From JAJFUE01 sp041687335 (lineage in GTDB: Bacteria; Sumerlaeota; Sumerlaeia; MVZB01), in assembly GCA_041687335.1 (NCBI GenBank), contig JAWLCE010000005.1, positions 85,833 through 149,832 on the forward strand: 64,000 bases of DNA, given 5' to 3'. The stretch's first letter is position 1. Each line of letters starts with the position of its first letter. Both the position numbers and the translations under genes were made by a program. This document shows positions 35,002-43,848 of this stretch, in pieces. Under the pieces are notes generated by a model that saw nothing but the letters and a program-made list of their open reading frames with translations, ran no database searches and had not been told where the DNA came from.

Positions 35002-35895
35002 TCAGATTTCCAGCTTGCGGCCGGTGATCTTCTCAAAGATTTCAAGATAACGGCGCGAGGTGTTGGCGACGACGTCCTCGGGCAGCTCGGGGGCGGGAGG
35101 GGTCTTGTTCCAGCCGGTGGCCTCAAGGAAGTCGCGCACGTATTGCTTGTCGTAGCTGATCGGCTCGCCGCCCTGCTCGAAGGAGCCTTTGACCCAGAAG
35201 CGCGAGCTGTCGGGGGTGAAGATCTCGTCGATAAGGGTGACCTCGCCATCGATGACGGCAAACTCGAACTTGGTGTCGGCGATGACGATGCCGCGGGCAT
35301 CGAGCAGTTCGTGTACGTGCTTGTAGAGCGCCAGGCTGATCTCGCGCAGGCGGGCGGCCAGCTCGGCGCCGACGACCTTTTCGGCCTGCTCATAGGTGAT
35401 GTTCTCGTCGTGCAGCCCCTGCTCGGCCTTGGTGGAGGGGGTGAAGATCGGCTCGGGCAGGCGCGAGCGGCGCTTGAGCCCCGCGGGCAGCTTGATGCCG
35501 CAGACGGCGCCGGTGGCCTGATATTCCTTCCAGCCCGAGCCCTCCAGGTAGCCGCGCACGATGCACTCGAGCGGGATGACCTTGCCGCGCCGGCAGAGCG
35601 AGGTGCGGCCGGCCAGCGCCTGGTGGCGGGCGATCGGCTCCGGCATGCGCGCCAGGTCGGCGGTGATCAGGTGATTGGGGACGATATGGCTGGTCAGCCC
35701 GAAGAAATGAGCCGCCAGTTGGGTCAGCACCTGACCCTTGCCGGGGATGCCGCCGGGGAAGACGACATCGAAGGCGCTGAGGCGGTCGGTCGCGACCAGC
35801 AGCAGCTGGTCCTCCCAAATGAAGATCTCGCGGACCTTGCCGGTGGCCAGATGCTCGAGGTTGTCGAGTTGGATCGTGCGTAGAATCGGGGGCAT
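35002..35895 (-). CDS. purC: Phosphoribosylaminoimidazole-succinocarboxamide synthase
   Basis: SAICAR synthetase of purine synthesis, joining aspartate to CAIR with ATP. The 297 residues contain GKVREIFIWEDQLLLVATDRLSAFD, IPLECIVRGYLEGSGWKEY (signature region with ECIVRGY) and IADTKFEFAVIDGEVTLIDEIFTPDSSRFW (the second PurC signature). It is the longer, single-domain form typical of many bacteria. Its 3' end is 20 bases from the 3' end of the convergent Smr gene. No other purine gene is adjacent. Confidence 0.97.
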   Translation of the reverse strand: MPPILRTIQLDNLEHLATGKVREIFIWEDQLLLVATDRLSAFDVVFPGGIPGKGQVLTQLAAHFFGLTSHIVPNHLITADLARMPEPIARHQALAGRTSLCRRGKVIPLECIVRGYLEGSGWKEYQATGAVCGIKLPAGLKRRSRLPEPIFTPSTKAEQGLHDENITYEQAEKVVGAELAARLREISLALYKHVHELLDARGIVIADTKFEFAVIDGEVTLIDEIFTPDSSRFWVKGSFEQGGEPISYDKQYVRDFLEATGWNKTPPAPELPEDVVANTSRRYLEIFEKITGRKLEI

Positions 35896-36129
35896 GTGCG
35901 GTTCCTCCGCAGGCGGCGTTAACCTGATTTTCTATCCTAACAAAGGGGTGGGAGGAAAGCACATTCGTCTTGTGAGAGGCAAAAAATGAAGCTTGGCGGG
36001 GCTTGCCCATGCCCGCTATAATGACGCCCAGTTTGAGATTTGTGCTGCCGTCGTCGCGGTGGGAAACTCCGCCAGGAAGGCCGGGGGACGCGTTGCGGGG
36101 CCATTTGGATCGATTGATGGAAAGTCAGG

Positions 36130-36630
36130 ATGCACGAGCAGCAACCCAATCACGAGTCGCTTCAGGAACTGGTCCAGGCGATGCAGGCGCTTCAAGCCAA
36201 CCAGGAAGAGGAAACCACACGCCTGCGCCGGCGCCTGCAGTGGCTTGAGAACCGACGCCGCGAATTTTTCAACATCGTCGCCCAGAACGGCAGCGACCCC
36301 GACACGATCCGCAAGCTGGACCAGACTGAGACTCAGCTCGAGGAGATGCACCAGTTGCTGGGCCGGGTCGAGCAGGATCTCAAGCAGTCGCTCAAGGAAA
36401 TTCGCCAGCGGATTCTGGACCTGCGCAATGACGAGCTGGTGCGCATCCAGCATGAGCGCGAGCTGATCCGCCAGCGGCGCGAGAAGATCCGCAACCAGTT
36501 GTTGCCCCAGGCGCAAAACCGGGTGGCTCGCCTGCAGGAGGAAGAGGGGGCGATGCTCCAGCAGGACCAGGAGCTGCAGCGCCGCATGCGCGAGCTGAGC
36601 CAGCTCGACCAGTTCACCGAGGTCGCCTAG
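36130..36630 (+). CDS. Cytoplasmic coiled-coil protein of unknown function
   Basis: A 166-residue protein that is almost entirely coiled coil (residues 8-155), rich in Gln, Glu, Arg and Leu, with no signal peptide, membrane segment or Cys. Heptad-like stretches include LQELVQAMQALQANQ, IRKLDQTETQLEEMHQLLG and LIRQRREKIRNQLLPQ. The start MHEQQPNHESLQELV is preceded by AAAGTCAGGATG, a weak ribosome site. Composition and codon use match neighbours, so it is likely real. No family recognised. It stands between purC (divergent) and the FAD oxidoreductase. Confidence 0.65.
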   Translation: MHEQQPNHESLQELVQAMQALQANQEEETTRLRRRLQWLENRRREFFNIVAQNGSDPDTIRKLDQTETQLEEMHQLLGRVEQDLKQSLKEIRQRILDLRNDELVRIQHERELIRQRREKIRNQLLPQAQNRVARLQEEEGAMLQQDQELQRRMRELSQLDQFTEVA

Positions 36631-36745
36631 GGATTACGTTGACCCCTGATATTTTTGGGAATTTTTGTCCCCCATGATCCGGGTTCTCGGTTCTCGGTTT
36701 TACATTTTACATTCTCTTGACCAAACCCCCGAAATCACCCATTTC

Positions 36746-38221
36746 ATGCCCCAACCCGCCCCCATCCCACCGGCCTCCGATCATACCCGCCCACGCGCCG
36801 TGATCGTCGGTGGCGGGGTGGCGGGGCTGGCCGCGGCGCTGCGGCTGGGCGAGCGCGACTGGCCGACGCTGGTGCTCGAGCGCGAGGATCGCCCCGGCGG
36901 GCTGGCGCGCTCTTTGCGCTTTCATGGCGTCGCCAGCGATCTGGGTCCCCACCGCATCCATACCGAGATCCCCGAGGTTATGGCGCTGATCGAGCGGATC
37001 GCCGAGCCGTCGCTCTACCGGGTGCGCCGGGCCAGCCGGATTTACCTGCGCGGGCGCTTCCTGCCCTATCCGCCCGATCCGCTGGCGATGGCGCGCCACC
37101 TGGGTCCGCTGCGGATGGCGGGCTTTGCCGGCAGCTTTGCGCTCGGCCGGCTGCTGGGCGAGGGGAGCGAAGAGAGCTACGACGGGCTGATGCGGCGGGC
37201 CTTTGGCCGACGGCTCTACGAGTTCCTGCTGCGCCCCTACAGCCAGAAGACATGGAAGATCGACCCGGCCGAGCTGCACGCCGACACCGCGCGGGTGCGG
37301 GTCTCGGCCGGCAGCCTGGCCCAGATGGCACTGGGTGCGTTCCGCCGCGAGCGCAAGGGGAGCGAGACGGCGCTGCGCGAGTTCCGCTACGTGCGCGGCG
37401 GAGCCGAGACGCTGGTGCGTCACCTGCGCGAGCATGCCGAGGCGGTCGGCGCGCGGCTGGAGGTCGGCCGTCGCGTGCGCGCGCTTGAGCTGGGGGAGGA
37501 TCTGCGTGTCGCCGCCGCGCTGCACGGGCCGGCGGTTGATGCGGGGGATGCGCCCGCGGAACGCGCCGAGGGCGAGGTCTATCTTTCGACGGCGCCGCTG
37601 CCCGAGCTGGTCGGCGAGCTGCTGCCGCCTGCGCCCTGGCTCGAGCCGGCCCGCCGCGCCGCCCGGGAGCTGCATTACCTTGACATGGTCCTGGTGTTCC
37701 TCGTCATCGACCGCCCCGAGGTCAGCGGCCAGAACTGGCTTTACTTCCCCGAGCCTCACCTGATCTTCAATCGCGGCTACGAGCCCAAGAGTTTTGACCC
37801 GACGATGGTGCCGGGCGAGCGCTCGGTCCTGTGCCTCGAGGTGACCACCCGGCCCGGCGACGAGGCCGACGCCGCGAGCGACGATGAGCTGGCGGCGCGG
37901 GTGATCCGCGACCTGGCCGGCACCGGACTGGTGCGCGCGGACGAGGTGCGCGAGCGCGTCGTCCACCGGCTCCGCTTTGCCTATCCGCTCTACCGGCTCG
38001 ATTACCGCGAGCGGCTGGGCGAGACGCTGGCGGCGCTGTCGCGCATCCCCAACCTGCTCACGCTGGGTCGCCAGGGGCTGTTCAACCACAACAACATGGA
38101 TCACTCGATCTGGATGGGCCTGCGCGCCGGCGACATGATCGGCGAGCTGGGCGCCGCCGCCGGCCAGCGCCAGTGGTACGAGCAGGTCGACCAGTTCAAG
38201 TCGATGCGGATCGTGGATTGA
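36746..38221 (+). CDS. FAD-dependent amine-oxidase-like / protoporphyrinogen-oxidase-like protein
   Basis: A 491-residue flavoprotein. The dinucleotide-binding motif VIVGGGVAGLAAALRLGERD is near residues 17-36, followed by LVLEREDRPGGLARSLRFHGVASDLGPHRIHTE. The latter is the pattern of phytoene-desaturase/protoporphyrinogen-oxidase and UDP-galactopyranose-mutase-like enzymes. PYSQKTWKIDPAELHADTARVR resembles the mutase-like or lipid-linked-sugar amine oxidase subgroup. The C-terminal LLTLGRQGLFNHNNMDHSIWMGLRAG closes the FAD site. The start at 36746 (MPQPAPIPP) is preferred to 36665; neither has a clear ribosome site. Substrate unknown. Confidence 0.85.
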   Translation: MPQPAPIPPASDHTRPRAVIVGGGVAGLAAALRLGERDWPTLVLEREDRPGGLARSLRFHGVASDLGPHRIHTEIPEVMALIERIAEPSLYRVRRASRIYLRGRFLPYPPDPLAMARHLGPLRMAGFAGSFALGRLLGEGSEESYDGLMRRAFGRRLYEFLLRPYSQKTWKIDPAELHADTARVRVSAGSLAQMALGAFRRERKGSETALREFRYVRGGAETLVRHLREHAEAVGARLEVGRRVRALELGEDLRVAAALHGPAVDAGDAPAERAEGEVYLSTAPLPELVGELLPPAPWLEPARRAARELHYLDMVLVFLVIDRPEVSGQNWLYFPEPHLIFNRGYEPKSFDPTMVPGERSVLCLEVTTRPGDEADAASDDELAARVIRDLAGTGLVRADEVRERVVHRLRFAYPLYRLDYRERLGETLAALSRIPNLLTLGRQGLFNHNNMDHSIWMGLRAGDMIGELGAAAGQRQWYEQVDQFKSMRIVD

Positions 38222-38247
38222 AGCCTCCGCGCCAGTTTTCCAAGACA

Positions 38248-39462
38248 TCAACCCCAGAGAAGCAGCCAGAGTCCGGCGGTGGCGAGGGTGGCCAGCGTGA
38301 TCGGCGCACCGACGCGGACGTGCTCGCGCCAGCCGATGCGAATGCCCAGCCGCGCGGCCTGATCGACCACAATGATGTTGGCGATGCTGCCGACGATCAG
38401 CAGGTTGCCCGCCAGCGTGCTGGAGAGCGCCAACACGGGTCCGGCGATCGGATCCTCGGCCACCGGCAGCAGCAGCATGACCGCCGGCACGTTTGAAACC
38501 AGGTTGGAAAGGATCGGGGTGAGCGCGAAGAGCCAGCCCGGGTGGGCCGGGTCGATGCCGGCGCCGCGCAGCGCTCCGACACCCTGCGCCAGCAGGCCCG
38601 ATTCGGCGAGGGCATGGTTGACGATGAACAATCCGATGAACAGCACGAGCAGCTGCCAGTCCACCAGCCCGAGGATTTCGCGCGAGGCCATCCGACGGCT
38701 CAACAGCAGAATCCCGGCGGCGGCGAGCGCGATGACCTCGCGCGGCCAGTCCACCAGCAGGAAGGTTGCCATCAGCGCCGCGATGACGGCCATTCCCTTG
38801 AGCGTCTGCCAGCGATTGAAGGCCGGGGCGGCGACGGCCGGGGTTTCAATGGCGATCCACCAGCGCCGTCGATACGACCAGCCGATGATCGCCCAACTAA
38901 GCGCCAGCCCGACCAGCGTGGGGACTGATGCCATCAGCATGTAGCGGGCAAAATCGAGCCCCAGCGCCTGCCCGATCAGCATGTTCTGCGGGTTGCCGAT
39001 CAGGGTCGCGGCGGAGCCGACGTTGGCGGCGCAGGCCAGCGCCAGCAGGAAGGGCACCGGGTTGAGGCCGCGTCGGGCGCAGCCCTCGGCCAGGACCGGC
39101 GCCATCGCCAGGCAGACGATATCATTGGCCAGCACGGCCGAGAGTGCTCCGGCCAGCAGGCACAGCACCCCGAGCAGCGCGGGCGGGGCCGCCGGCGTGG
39201 CGGCCAGCCGGCGCGTCGCGGCGCTGTAGAATCCGCCCAGCCGAAGTTGAGCCGAAACCACCATCAGGCCGAAAAGCAGGGCGATGGTGGGCACGTCGAC
39301 CGCAAGCCAGGCTTCGGCCGGCGTGACCTTGCCCAGCGCCACCAGCGCGATCGCCCCCAGCAGCGCGACCCCCGTCCGGTCGAGCGCCAGCCCGGGCAGT
39401 TCTCCCAGGATCATGCCGAGGTAGACCAGGGCGAAGATGATGAGAATGGTGAGGTCGACCAT
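38248..39462 (-). CDS. ArsB/CitM-type ion transporter
   Basis: A 404-residue transporter with about eleven to twelve helices, of the ion-transporter (IT) superfamily that includes ArsB, CitMHS and SLC13 members. Signature segments are LSAVLANDIVCLAMAPVLAEG and ACAANVGSAATLIGNPQNMLIGQ (the conserved NP-Q-N-M-L loop) in the first half. The repeat ALTPILSNLVSNVPAVMLLLP and ALSSTLAGNLLIVGSIANIIVVDQAA is in the second half. The inverted two-repeat layout is complete. No arsenic or citrate genes are next to it, so the substrate (arsenite, a dicarboxylate or Na+/H+) is undetermined. Confidence 0.88.
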   Translation of the reverse strand: MVDLTILIIFALVYLGMILGELPGLALDRTGVALLGAIALVALGKVTPAEAWLAVDVPTIALLFGLMVVSAQLRLGGFYSAATRRLAATPAAPPALLGVLCLLAGALSAVLANDIVCLAMAPVLAEGCARRGLNPVPFLLALACAANVGSAATLIGNPQNMLIGQALGLDFARYMLMASVPTLVGLALSWAIIGWSYRRRWWIAIETPAVAAPAFNRWQTLKGMAVIAALMATFLLVDWPREVIALAAAGILLLSRRMASREILGLVDWQLLVLFIGLFIVNHALAESGLLAQGVGALRGAGIDPAHPGWLFALTPILSNLVSNVPAVMLLLPVAEDPIAGPVLALSSTLAGNLLIVGSIANIIVVDQAARLGIRIGWREHVRVGAPITLATLATAGLWLLLWG

Positions 39463-39626
39463 CAGCCGATCGGCGATGCTCCAGGATGCCGAACCGTCGG
39501 GGAGGGCGGTCCGTGCTGGAGATCATAATCCGGATGAAGAGGATGATAAAGCCCCAATCCGAATGACAGGGGGGCGACCGGGGATTGCCGATTTTTTATG
39601 GTTCCGGCGGCACGACGCCATGTATC

Positions 39627-40745
39627 ATGAAGGGAGATTTGACGCAGGTAAACAAGTCCATGATTGTGCCGCAGGCCCGTCATATTGCTCGATCACTGCT
39701 CGATCTACCCCTGCGCATCCTGTCGACGGGTGGGGTGCCGCGGCTGTTTCACCGGCTGGCGCACGGCGGGCAGGGGTCGGTGCTGATGTATCACGGGGTC
39801 GAGAACCGGCCGCTGCCCTTCCCCGACTGGTGCTTCATCGACGAGAAGGTGTTTCTGGAGCAGATGAAATACGTGGCGCGCCACTTCGACGTGGTGCCGC
39901 TGCTTGACCTGCCGGGACGGCTGGCCGCCCCCGGGCCACAGCCGCCGGCCGCAATCACCTTCGACGACGGCTACGCGGACAATTACCGGGTGGCGTTTCC
40001 GATCCTGCGCCGGTTGGGGCTGCCGGCGACGATCTTCCTCAATACCTCGATCATCGGCAGCGACCACACGGTCTGGTTTGCCCGGCTCAATGAGGCGCTG
40101 GCGCGCAGCGGGCGGGAGGAACTGGAATGGAACGGCCGGCGGCTGCCGATCGTCACGGGGATGCAGAAGCGAGCGGCCAGCACGATGCTGCAGGCGGTGC
40201 TCAAGGAGCTGCCCCACGAGCGGCTGCTGCGGACATGCGACCAGTTGATCCGGGCGCTGGGGGACGATCCGGCGCGGCCGCTGGCGCCCGAAGCCTTCTA
40301 TCGCATGCTTAATGCGGGTGAGGTTGCCGAGATGGCCGCCTCGGGGCTGATCGAATTCGGCGCCCACACCCACACCCATGCCATCCTGGCTCACTTGGAC
40401 CATGATGAACTGCGGACGGAGATCGAGTTATCGATCGCGGGGACTGAACGGCTGAGCGGACAGCCCTGCCGCAGTTTCGCCTATCCCAACGGGCGGGCCG
40501 GTGATTTTGACCGGCGCGCGGTCAATCTGCTGAAGGAACTGGGGATCGAAGTCGCGGTGACGACGATCGATGGGCCCAATTGCGCCGACACTCCGCCGCT
40601 ACTGCTGCGGCGCTATGGCATCGGCTGCGACATGGAGTCATATAATTTCCGGCTCGAAATTCACCACCTGAAGCATTGCTTGCGCCGGCGGCCTGAACCT
40701 GCCGCCGGCGTGGGCTTGCCGCGGTCGGAACCGGCCAAGCTGTAG
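39627..40745 (+). CDS. Polysaccharide deacetylase family protein
   Basis: NodB-type carbohydrate esterase (family 4), about 372 residues. The metal-binding first motif is AITFDDGYADNY (TFDDG). The second, FGAHTHTHAIL, supplies the two histidines (H-x-x-x-H type). A later FAYPNGRAGDFDRRAV is motif 3. VLMYHGVENRPLPFPDWCFIDEKVFLEQM at the N-terminus is typical of the branch acting on cell-envelope or capsule glycans. There is no clear signal peptide, so it probably acts on lipid-linked sugars in the cytoplasm. The start is uncertain: ATG at 39660 is an alternative, with slightly better spacing from AGG. Confidence 0.85.
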   Translation: MKGDLTQVNKSMIVPQARHIARSLLDLPLRILSTGGVPRLFHRLAHGGQGSVLMYHGVENRPLPFPDWCFIDEKVFLEQMKYVARHFDVVPLLDLPGRLAAPGPQPPAAITFDDGYADNYRVAFPILRRLGLPATIFLNTSIIGSDHTVWFARLNEALARSGREELEWNGRRLPIVTGMQKRAASTMLQAVLKELPHERLLRTCDQLIRALGDDPARPLAPEAFYRMLNAGEVAEMAASGLIEFGAHTHTHAILAHLDHDELRTEIELSIAGTERLSGQPCRSFAYPNGRAGDFDRRAVNLLKELGIEVAVTTIDGPNCADTPPLLLRRYGIGCDMESYNFRLEIHHLKHCLRRRPEPAAGVGLPRSEPAKL

Positions 40746-40777
40746 CGCAAAACATATTCTCCTTGATTCTTCATTTG

Positions 40778-40925
40778 GTCGCAAAGGTCGCGGCGAATCG
40801 CTCAGAGAACGCAAAGTCGTGGTGAAGTCGATGTGGGGCGGGTGACATCATGCATGGTCATGGAAGAACATGAATGCAATTCCTGCCTTTGCGACCTTTG
40901 GCCATTTCCTCTGCGTCTTGGCGAC
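40778..40925. repeat. Gene-less inverted repeat pair (GTCGCAAAGG type)
   Basis: Left arm 40778-40816 begins GTCGCAAAGGTCGCGGCG. Right arm 40886-40925 is its imperfect inverse, with a TCGCAAAGG core and CGCAGAGGAAATGGCC. About 70 bases with no ORF lie between. It sits ahead of the sigma-factor operon and resembles an empty or decayed version of the cassettes elsewhere in the window. Confidence 0.6.
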
Positions 40926-41019
40926 AAAAACATAAGGGATCGAGACTTTCCGAAGGCATGGCGGCTTGTCATCCAACCGGTGATGTCCTTTAATGGACAC
41001 GGGGACGGGATGGGCAAGC

Positions 41020-41688
41020 ATGGACGAGGATCGGCAGCAACAGGCCCGTGAGGACGACCGCCTGATGGAGCGCCTGGCGCGGGATGATCAGTCGGCACTG
41101 GCGGAGCTGATGGAGCGTTGGCAGCGGCCGATTTTTCGTTTCGTCTACCGGCAGTTGGGCGAGTCCGAGGCGGCCGAGGAGCTGACCCAGGAGGCCTTCT
41201 GGCGGATCTGGCGCGCCCGCGCCGCCTACCGGCCCGAGGGCAAATTTTCCGCATTTTTATTCCGCACAGCCGCGCGCCTGTGCATGGATCACTATCGGCG
41301 GCGGCCGCGCCGGCCGATCCAGGATTCAGAGCGGGCGCTGGAGGTGGCCCCGGCGGCGATCGGATTCAGCGCCGATGATGCCGCCTGCGAGCATCAGTTG
41401 GCCGAGGCTCTGGAGCGGGCGTTGGCGGGGCTGCCCGAGAAGCAGCGCCTGGCGCTTCAGTTGGGGCGGTTTGAAGGTCGCAACTATCAGGAAATCGCAG
41501 AAATATTGGAGTGTTCGGTCGGTGCTGTCGAGCAGCTCATTTTTCGCGCCCGTGCCCGCCTGCGGCTGGCGTTGGCGGACTTTCTGCCCCCGACCGATGC
41601 GCCCCCCGCGCGAACGCGTAAGCATCCGGCTCCGGGTGCGTTGAGTATGTCTGGAAAGGATCGGCGCGATGGCAAGGCACGATCATAA
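41020..41688 (+). CDS. ECF-type RNA polymerase sigma factor
   Basis: A 222-residue extracytoplasmic-function sigma factor. Region 2 spans about 20-90, with LAELMERWQRPIFRFVYRQLG and ELTQEAFWRIWRARAAYRPEGKFSAFLFRTAARLCMD. Region 4 spans about 130-185, with LPEKQRLALQLGRFEGRNYQEIAEILECSVGAVEQLIFRARARL. The start MDEDRQQQARED follows a GGGACGGGATGGGC stretch that serves as a loose ribosome site. It overlaps the next gene by 20 bases; those two and the following gene form a translationally coupled trio. A basic, proline-rich C-terminal tail of about 40 residues is additional. Confidence 0.92.
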   Translation: MDEDRQQQAREDDRLMERLARDDQSALAELMERWQRPIFRFVYRQLGESEAAEELTQEAFWRIWRARAAYRPEGKFSAFLFRTAARLCMDHYRRRPRRPIQDSERALEVAPAAIGFSADDAACEHQLAEALERALAGLPEKQRLALQLGRFEGRNYQEIAEILECSVGAVEQLIFRARARLRLALADFLPPTDAPPARTRKHPAPGALSMSGKDRRDGKARS

Positions 41689-42130
41689 CCCCGAAGATCT
41701 GGCGCGCTTGAGCGCCTGGCTCGATGGCGAGCTGGATGCGGCGGCCGACGAGCAACTGGAGGCGCGCCTGGAACGCGAACCGGCCCTGCGCGGCCAGGCG
41801 GGCCAGCTTGAGGCGTTGGACCGGTTGCTGGCGGATTGGCCCGCTCCCGCGCATATCCCCGACCTGCGGCCGGCGGTGCTGGCGCGGGTGGAGGCCTCGC
41901 TCGAGCCTTGGCACCGCCGACTGTGGATGCTGCCCTGGCGGCACCTGGCCCCGACGGCGGGCTGGGCGATGGCGGGCGTGCTGGCGGGCTTCATGATGCT
42001 GCCGCTGATGCCCCAGCACCGCACGATGGCGCAGGCGGCCAACGAGGACATGATGCTGTCGATGACCCTCCCCCGCGAACTGGTGCTGATTTCTGATTTT
42101 CATGAGCTGGACGTGGAGGTGACGCCATGA
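41669..42130 (+). CDS. Putative membrane anti-sigma factor
   Basis: A 153-residue protein next to an ECF sigma factor. The N-terminal cytoplasmic part (MARHDHNPEDLARLSAWLDGELDAAADEQLEARL) matches the usual anti-sigma opening (LSAWLDGELD). It lacks the HxxxCxxC zinc motif of ZAS proteins. One membrane helix (PTAGWAMAGVLAGFMMLPLM) is followed by a short periplasmic end. It overlaps the sigma gene by 20 bases and the next gene by four (ATGA), so all three are coupled. The assignment rests on position and this opening, not on a strong family match. Confidence 0.78.
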   Translation: MARHDHNPEDLARLSAWLDGELDAAADEQLEARLEREPALRGQAGQLEALDRLLADWPAPAHIPDLRPAVLARVEASLEPWHRRLWMLPWRHLAPTAGWAMAGVLAGFMMLPLMPQHRTMAQAANEDMMLSMTLPRELVLISDFHELDVEVTP

Positions 42131-42699
42131 GGCCGAGATTCTGGCAGGCGTGGCTGCTTGCATTCTCGCTCGGGCTCAATGCGGTGCTGATCGGGATGGC
42201 GTTGCGGCCGGCTCCGGTCGAGGCCACCGCCCAGCCCCGGCACGAGGGCGGCCCGCGCGGCGGCGACTTCAACTGGCTCGATCCCGAAGACCCCGAGCTG
42301 GCGTTGAACGCCGACCAGAAGCAGCGTCTCGAGGAGATTCGCCGGCGGATGGAGGGCGAGGATCTGCTGCTGCGCAAGCAGACGGTCGAGCGGATGGAGA
42401 GCCTGGGTCGGGTTTTGGTCAGCGATCAATTGGACAGCCGTGAAATCGAGCCCCTGCTGCTTGAGATGAGCAGCGGGTCGGAGAATTTCATGCTGCGGGT
42501 GGTGCGCTCGTTGCGCGAGCAGCGGGCCGTGCTCGACGCCGAGCAGAACCGTCTGATGACCAAGCGGTTGGCTGAGCGGTTCGAGCAGATGGTTCACTCC
42601 AGCCAGCGTCGGCTCGAGCGCAGCAGCAATCGCCTGGCCGAACGCTATGGCCAGGAGTATGTCGACCAGTTGCTCGAATCCGACGCCGCGCCTCGCTGA
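42127..42699 (+). CDS. Periplasmic CpxP/CnrX-like (heavy-metal-resistor type) protein
   Basis: A 190-residue protein with an N-terminal membrane helix (LLAFSLGLNAVLIGMAL) followed by an all-helical, charged periplasmic domain. The domain contains LNADQKQRLEEIRRRMEGED, LLLRKQTVERMESLG, QLDSREIEPLLLEMS and RSLREQRAVLDAEQNRL. This is the LTxxQ-like four-helix pattern of the Metal_resist (CnrX) / CpxP / Spy group. In CnrYXH the sensor, anti-sigma and sigma genes form one unit as here. There is no Cys, and only one His and a few Met that might bind metal, so a metal signal is not assured. Confidence 0.78.
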   Translation: MRPRFWQAWLLAFSLGLNAVLIGMALRPAPVEATAQPRHEGGPRGGDFNWLDPEDPELALNADQKQRLEEIRRRMEGEDLLLRKQTVERMESLGRVLVSDQLDSREIEPLLLEMSSGSENFMLRVVRSLREQRAVLDAEQNRLMTKRLAERFEQMVHSSQRRLERSSNRLAERYGQEYVDQLLESDAAPR

Positions 42700-42750
42700 G
42701 GGCGCCGACGGCGCGGCCCTTCTTCATCTGCGCCGGGCGCACTCGCCGAG

Positions 42751-42838
42751 GTAGGTCGGCTCTTCCAACTCCGATCCTAGTCCAAGCTTGATTACTTTGC
42801 GCTTCCTCTGCGTCCTCTGCGTCTTTGCGGTTCAATTT
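42751..42838. repeat. Partial GTAGGTCGG arm plus core module of the composite repeat
   Basis: GGTAGGTCGGCTCTTCC (42751-42767) is a broken GTAGGTCGG arm. Next to it (42780-42838, minus orientation) is the module GAACCGCAAAGACGC-AGAGGACGCAGAGGAAGC-GCAAAGTAATCAAGC, also present in the 265-bp repeats and at 56491. Confidence 0.7.
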
Positions 42839-42863
42839 GATTTGGTTACGGCCAGAGGCCGCG

Positions 42864-43757
42864 CTAGGCTTCCGTCATGACTTGGTCAATGCGAGCCGAG
42901 ATGTCAGTCAGGTAAGCCTCGTCGCCGGCCTTGAGCTCGCAGGTGGCCCAGCCGCTGAAGTCGATCTCCGCCAGCGCGGCGCGCACCTCGGGCCAGTTGA
43001 CGTCACCCTCGCCCAGGTTGACCCACTCGAAGCCACGGCGGCGGAAGTCCTTCAGGTCGAGCTTGATGATGCGCGGGCCCAGCTCGCGAATCCAGTCCTG
43101 GGCGTGGCCCTGGATGATGACGTTGCCGACATCGAAATAGGCGCGAACCCAGGGGCTGTCCAGCTCGTCGAGGTAACGGCGGAATTCGAGCGGGCTGAGC
43201 AGGAAGCGGCTCCAGACGTTCTCGATGCAGATCGGCACCTCGGCCTCGGCGGCGGCAGGGATCAGCCGGCGCACGCACTCGATCGAGCGCTCCCAGGCCT
43301 CGGCGTAGCGCACCGTCTCGGTCACGCGCGCCGGGACCAGCAGCACGCTGGTGGCGCCGATCAGCCGGGCCTGGCGCAGGGCCGTCTGCATGCGTTCGAT
43401 GTCGCGCTCGCGCGCCGCCTCGTCGGGCTCGCCGAAGGCGGCCCAGCCGAAGACCAGCCCGTGCAGCGGCACGCCGTGCCGGCGCGCCAGTTCAGCCTGG
43501 CGCTCGATGGCGTCGTCGGTCTCGAGCGGCACGCCATCGACCCCTTCATAGCCGGCGCGGGCGGCGAGGGCGAACTTCTCGTCATCGCTCAGCCCGGCGG
43601 GGAACATATTGATCTTGAGGGCCTTCTTGTATCGCCGTCCCGGCGCGGCCTCGGCGGCGAAGAGCGGCTGTCCCGCCAGCGCCGTCCCCAGCGCCGCCCC
43701 GGCGCCCAGGGCGAGGAATCGGCGGCGTGAGATGGAATCTAACAGGTTTTTGGTCAT
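42864..43757 (-). CDS. Tat-exported sugar phosphate isomerase/epimerase (TIM barrel)
   Basis: A 297-residue protein of the xylose-isomerase-like / AP-endonuclease-2 family. A twin-arginine signal, SRRRFLALGAGAALG, sits at residues 10-24. The barrel follows, with ICIENVWSRFLLSPLEFRRYLDEL, VRAYFDVGNVIIQGHAQDWIREL, IIKLDLKDF and ATCELKAGDE. These contain the Glu/Asp/His metal ligands (E, D, H, E). Export through Tat implies a cofactor or metal loaded in the cytoplasm. It lies in the same direction as the exported Gfo/Idh/MocA gene and probably works in the same periplasmic sugar or inositol pathway. Confidence 0.9.
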   Translation of the reverse strand: MTKNLLDSISRRRFLALGAGAALGTALAGQPLFAAEAAPGRRYKKALKINMFPAGLSDDEKFALAARAGYEGVDGVPLETDDAIERQAELARRHGVPLHGLVFGWAAFGEPDEAARERDIERMQTALRQARLIGATSVLLVPARVTETVRYAEAWERSIECVRRLIPAAAEAEVPICIENVWSRFLLSPLEFRRYLDELDSPWVRAYFDVGNVIIQGHAQDWIRELGPRIIKLDLKDFRRRGFEWVNLGEGDVNWPEVRAALAEIDFSGWATCELKAGDEAYLTDISARIDQVMTEA

Positions 43758-43848
43758 GGTGGATCACCCCTGGCAGTTCGTTTGAAGATATCATGGCCCG
43801 GCAGGGATGCACGGCGTCCCGTGCCGGGCCATGCGGTCACTTGGATCC

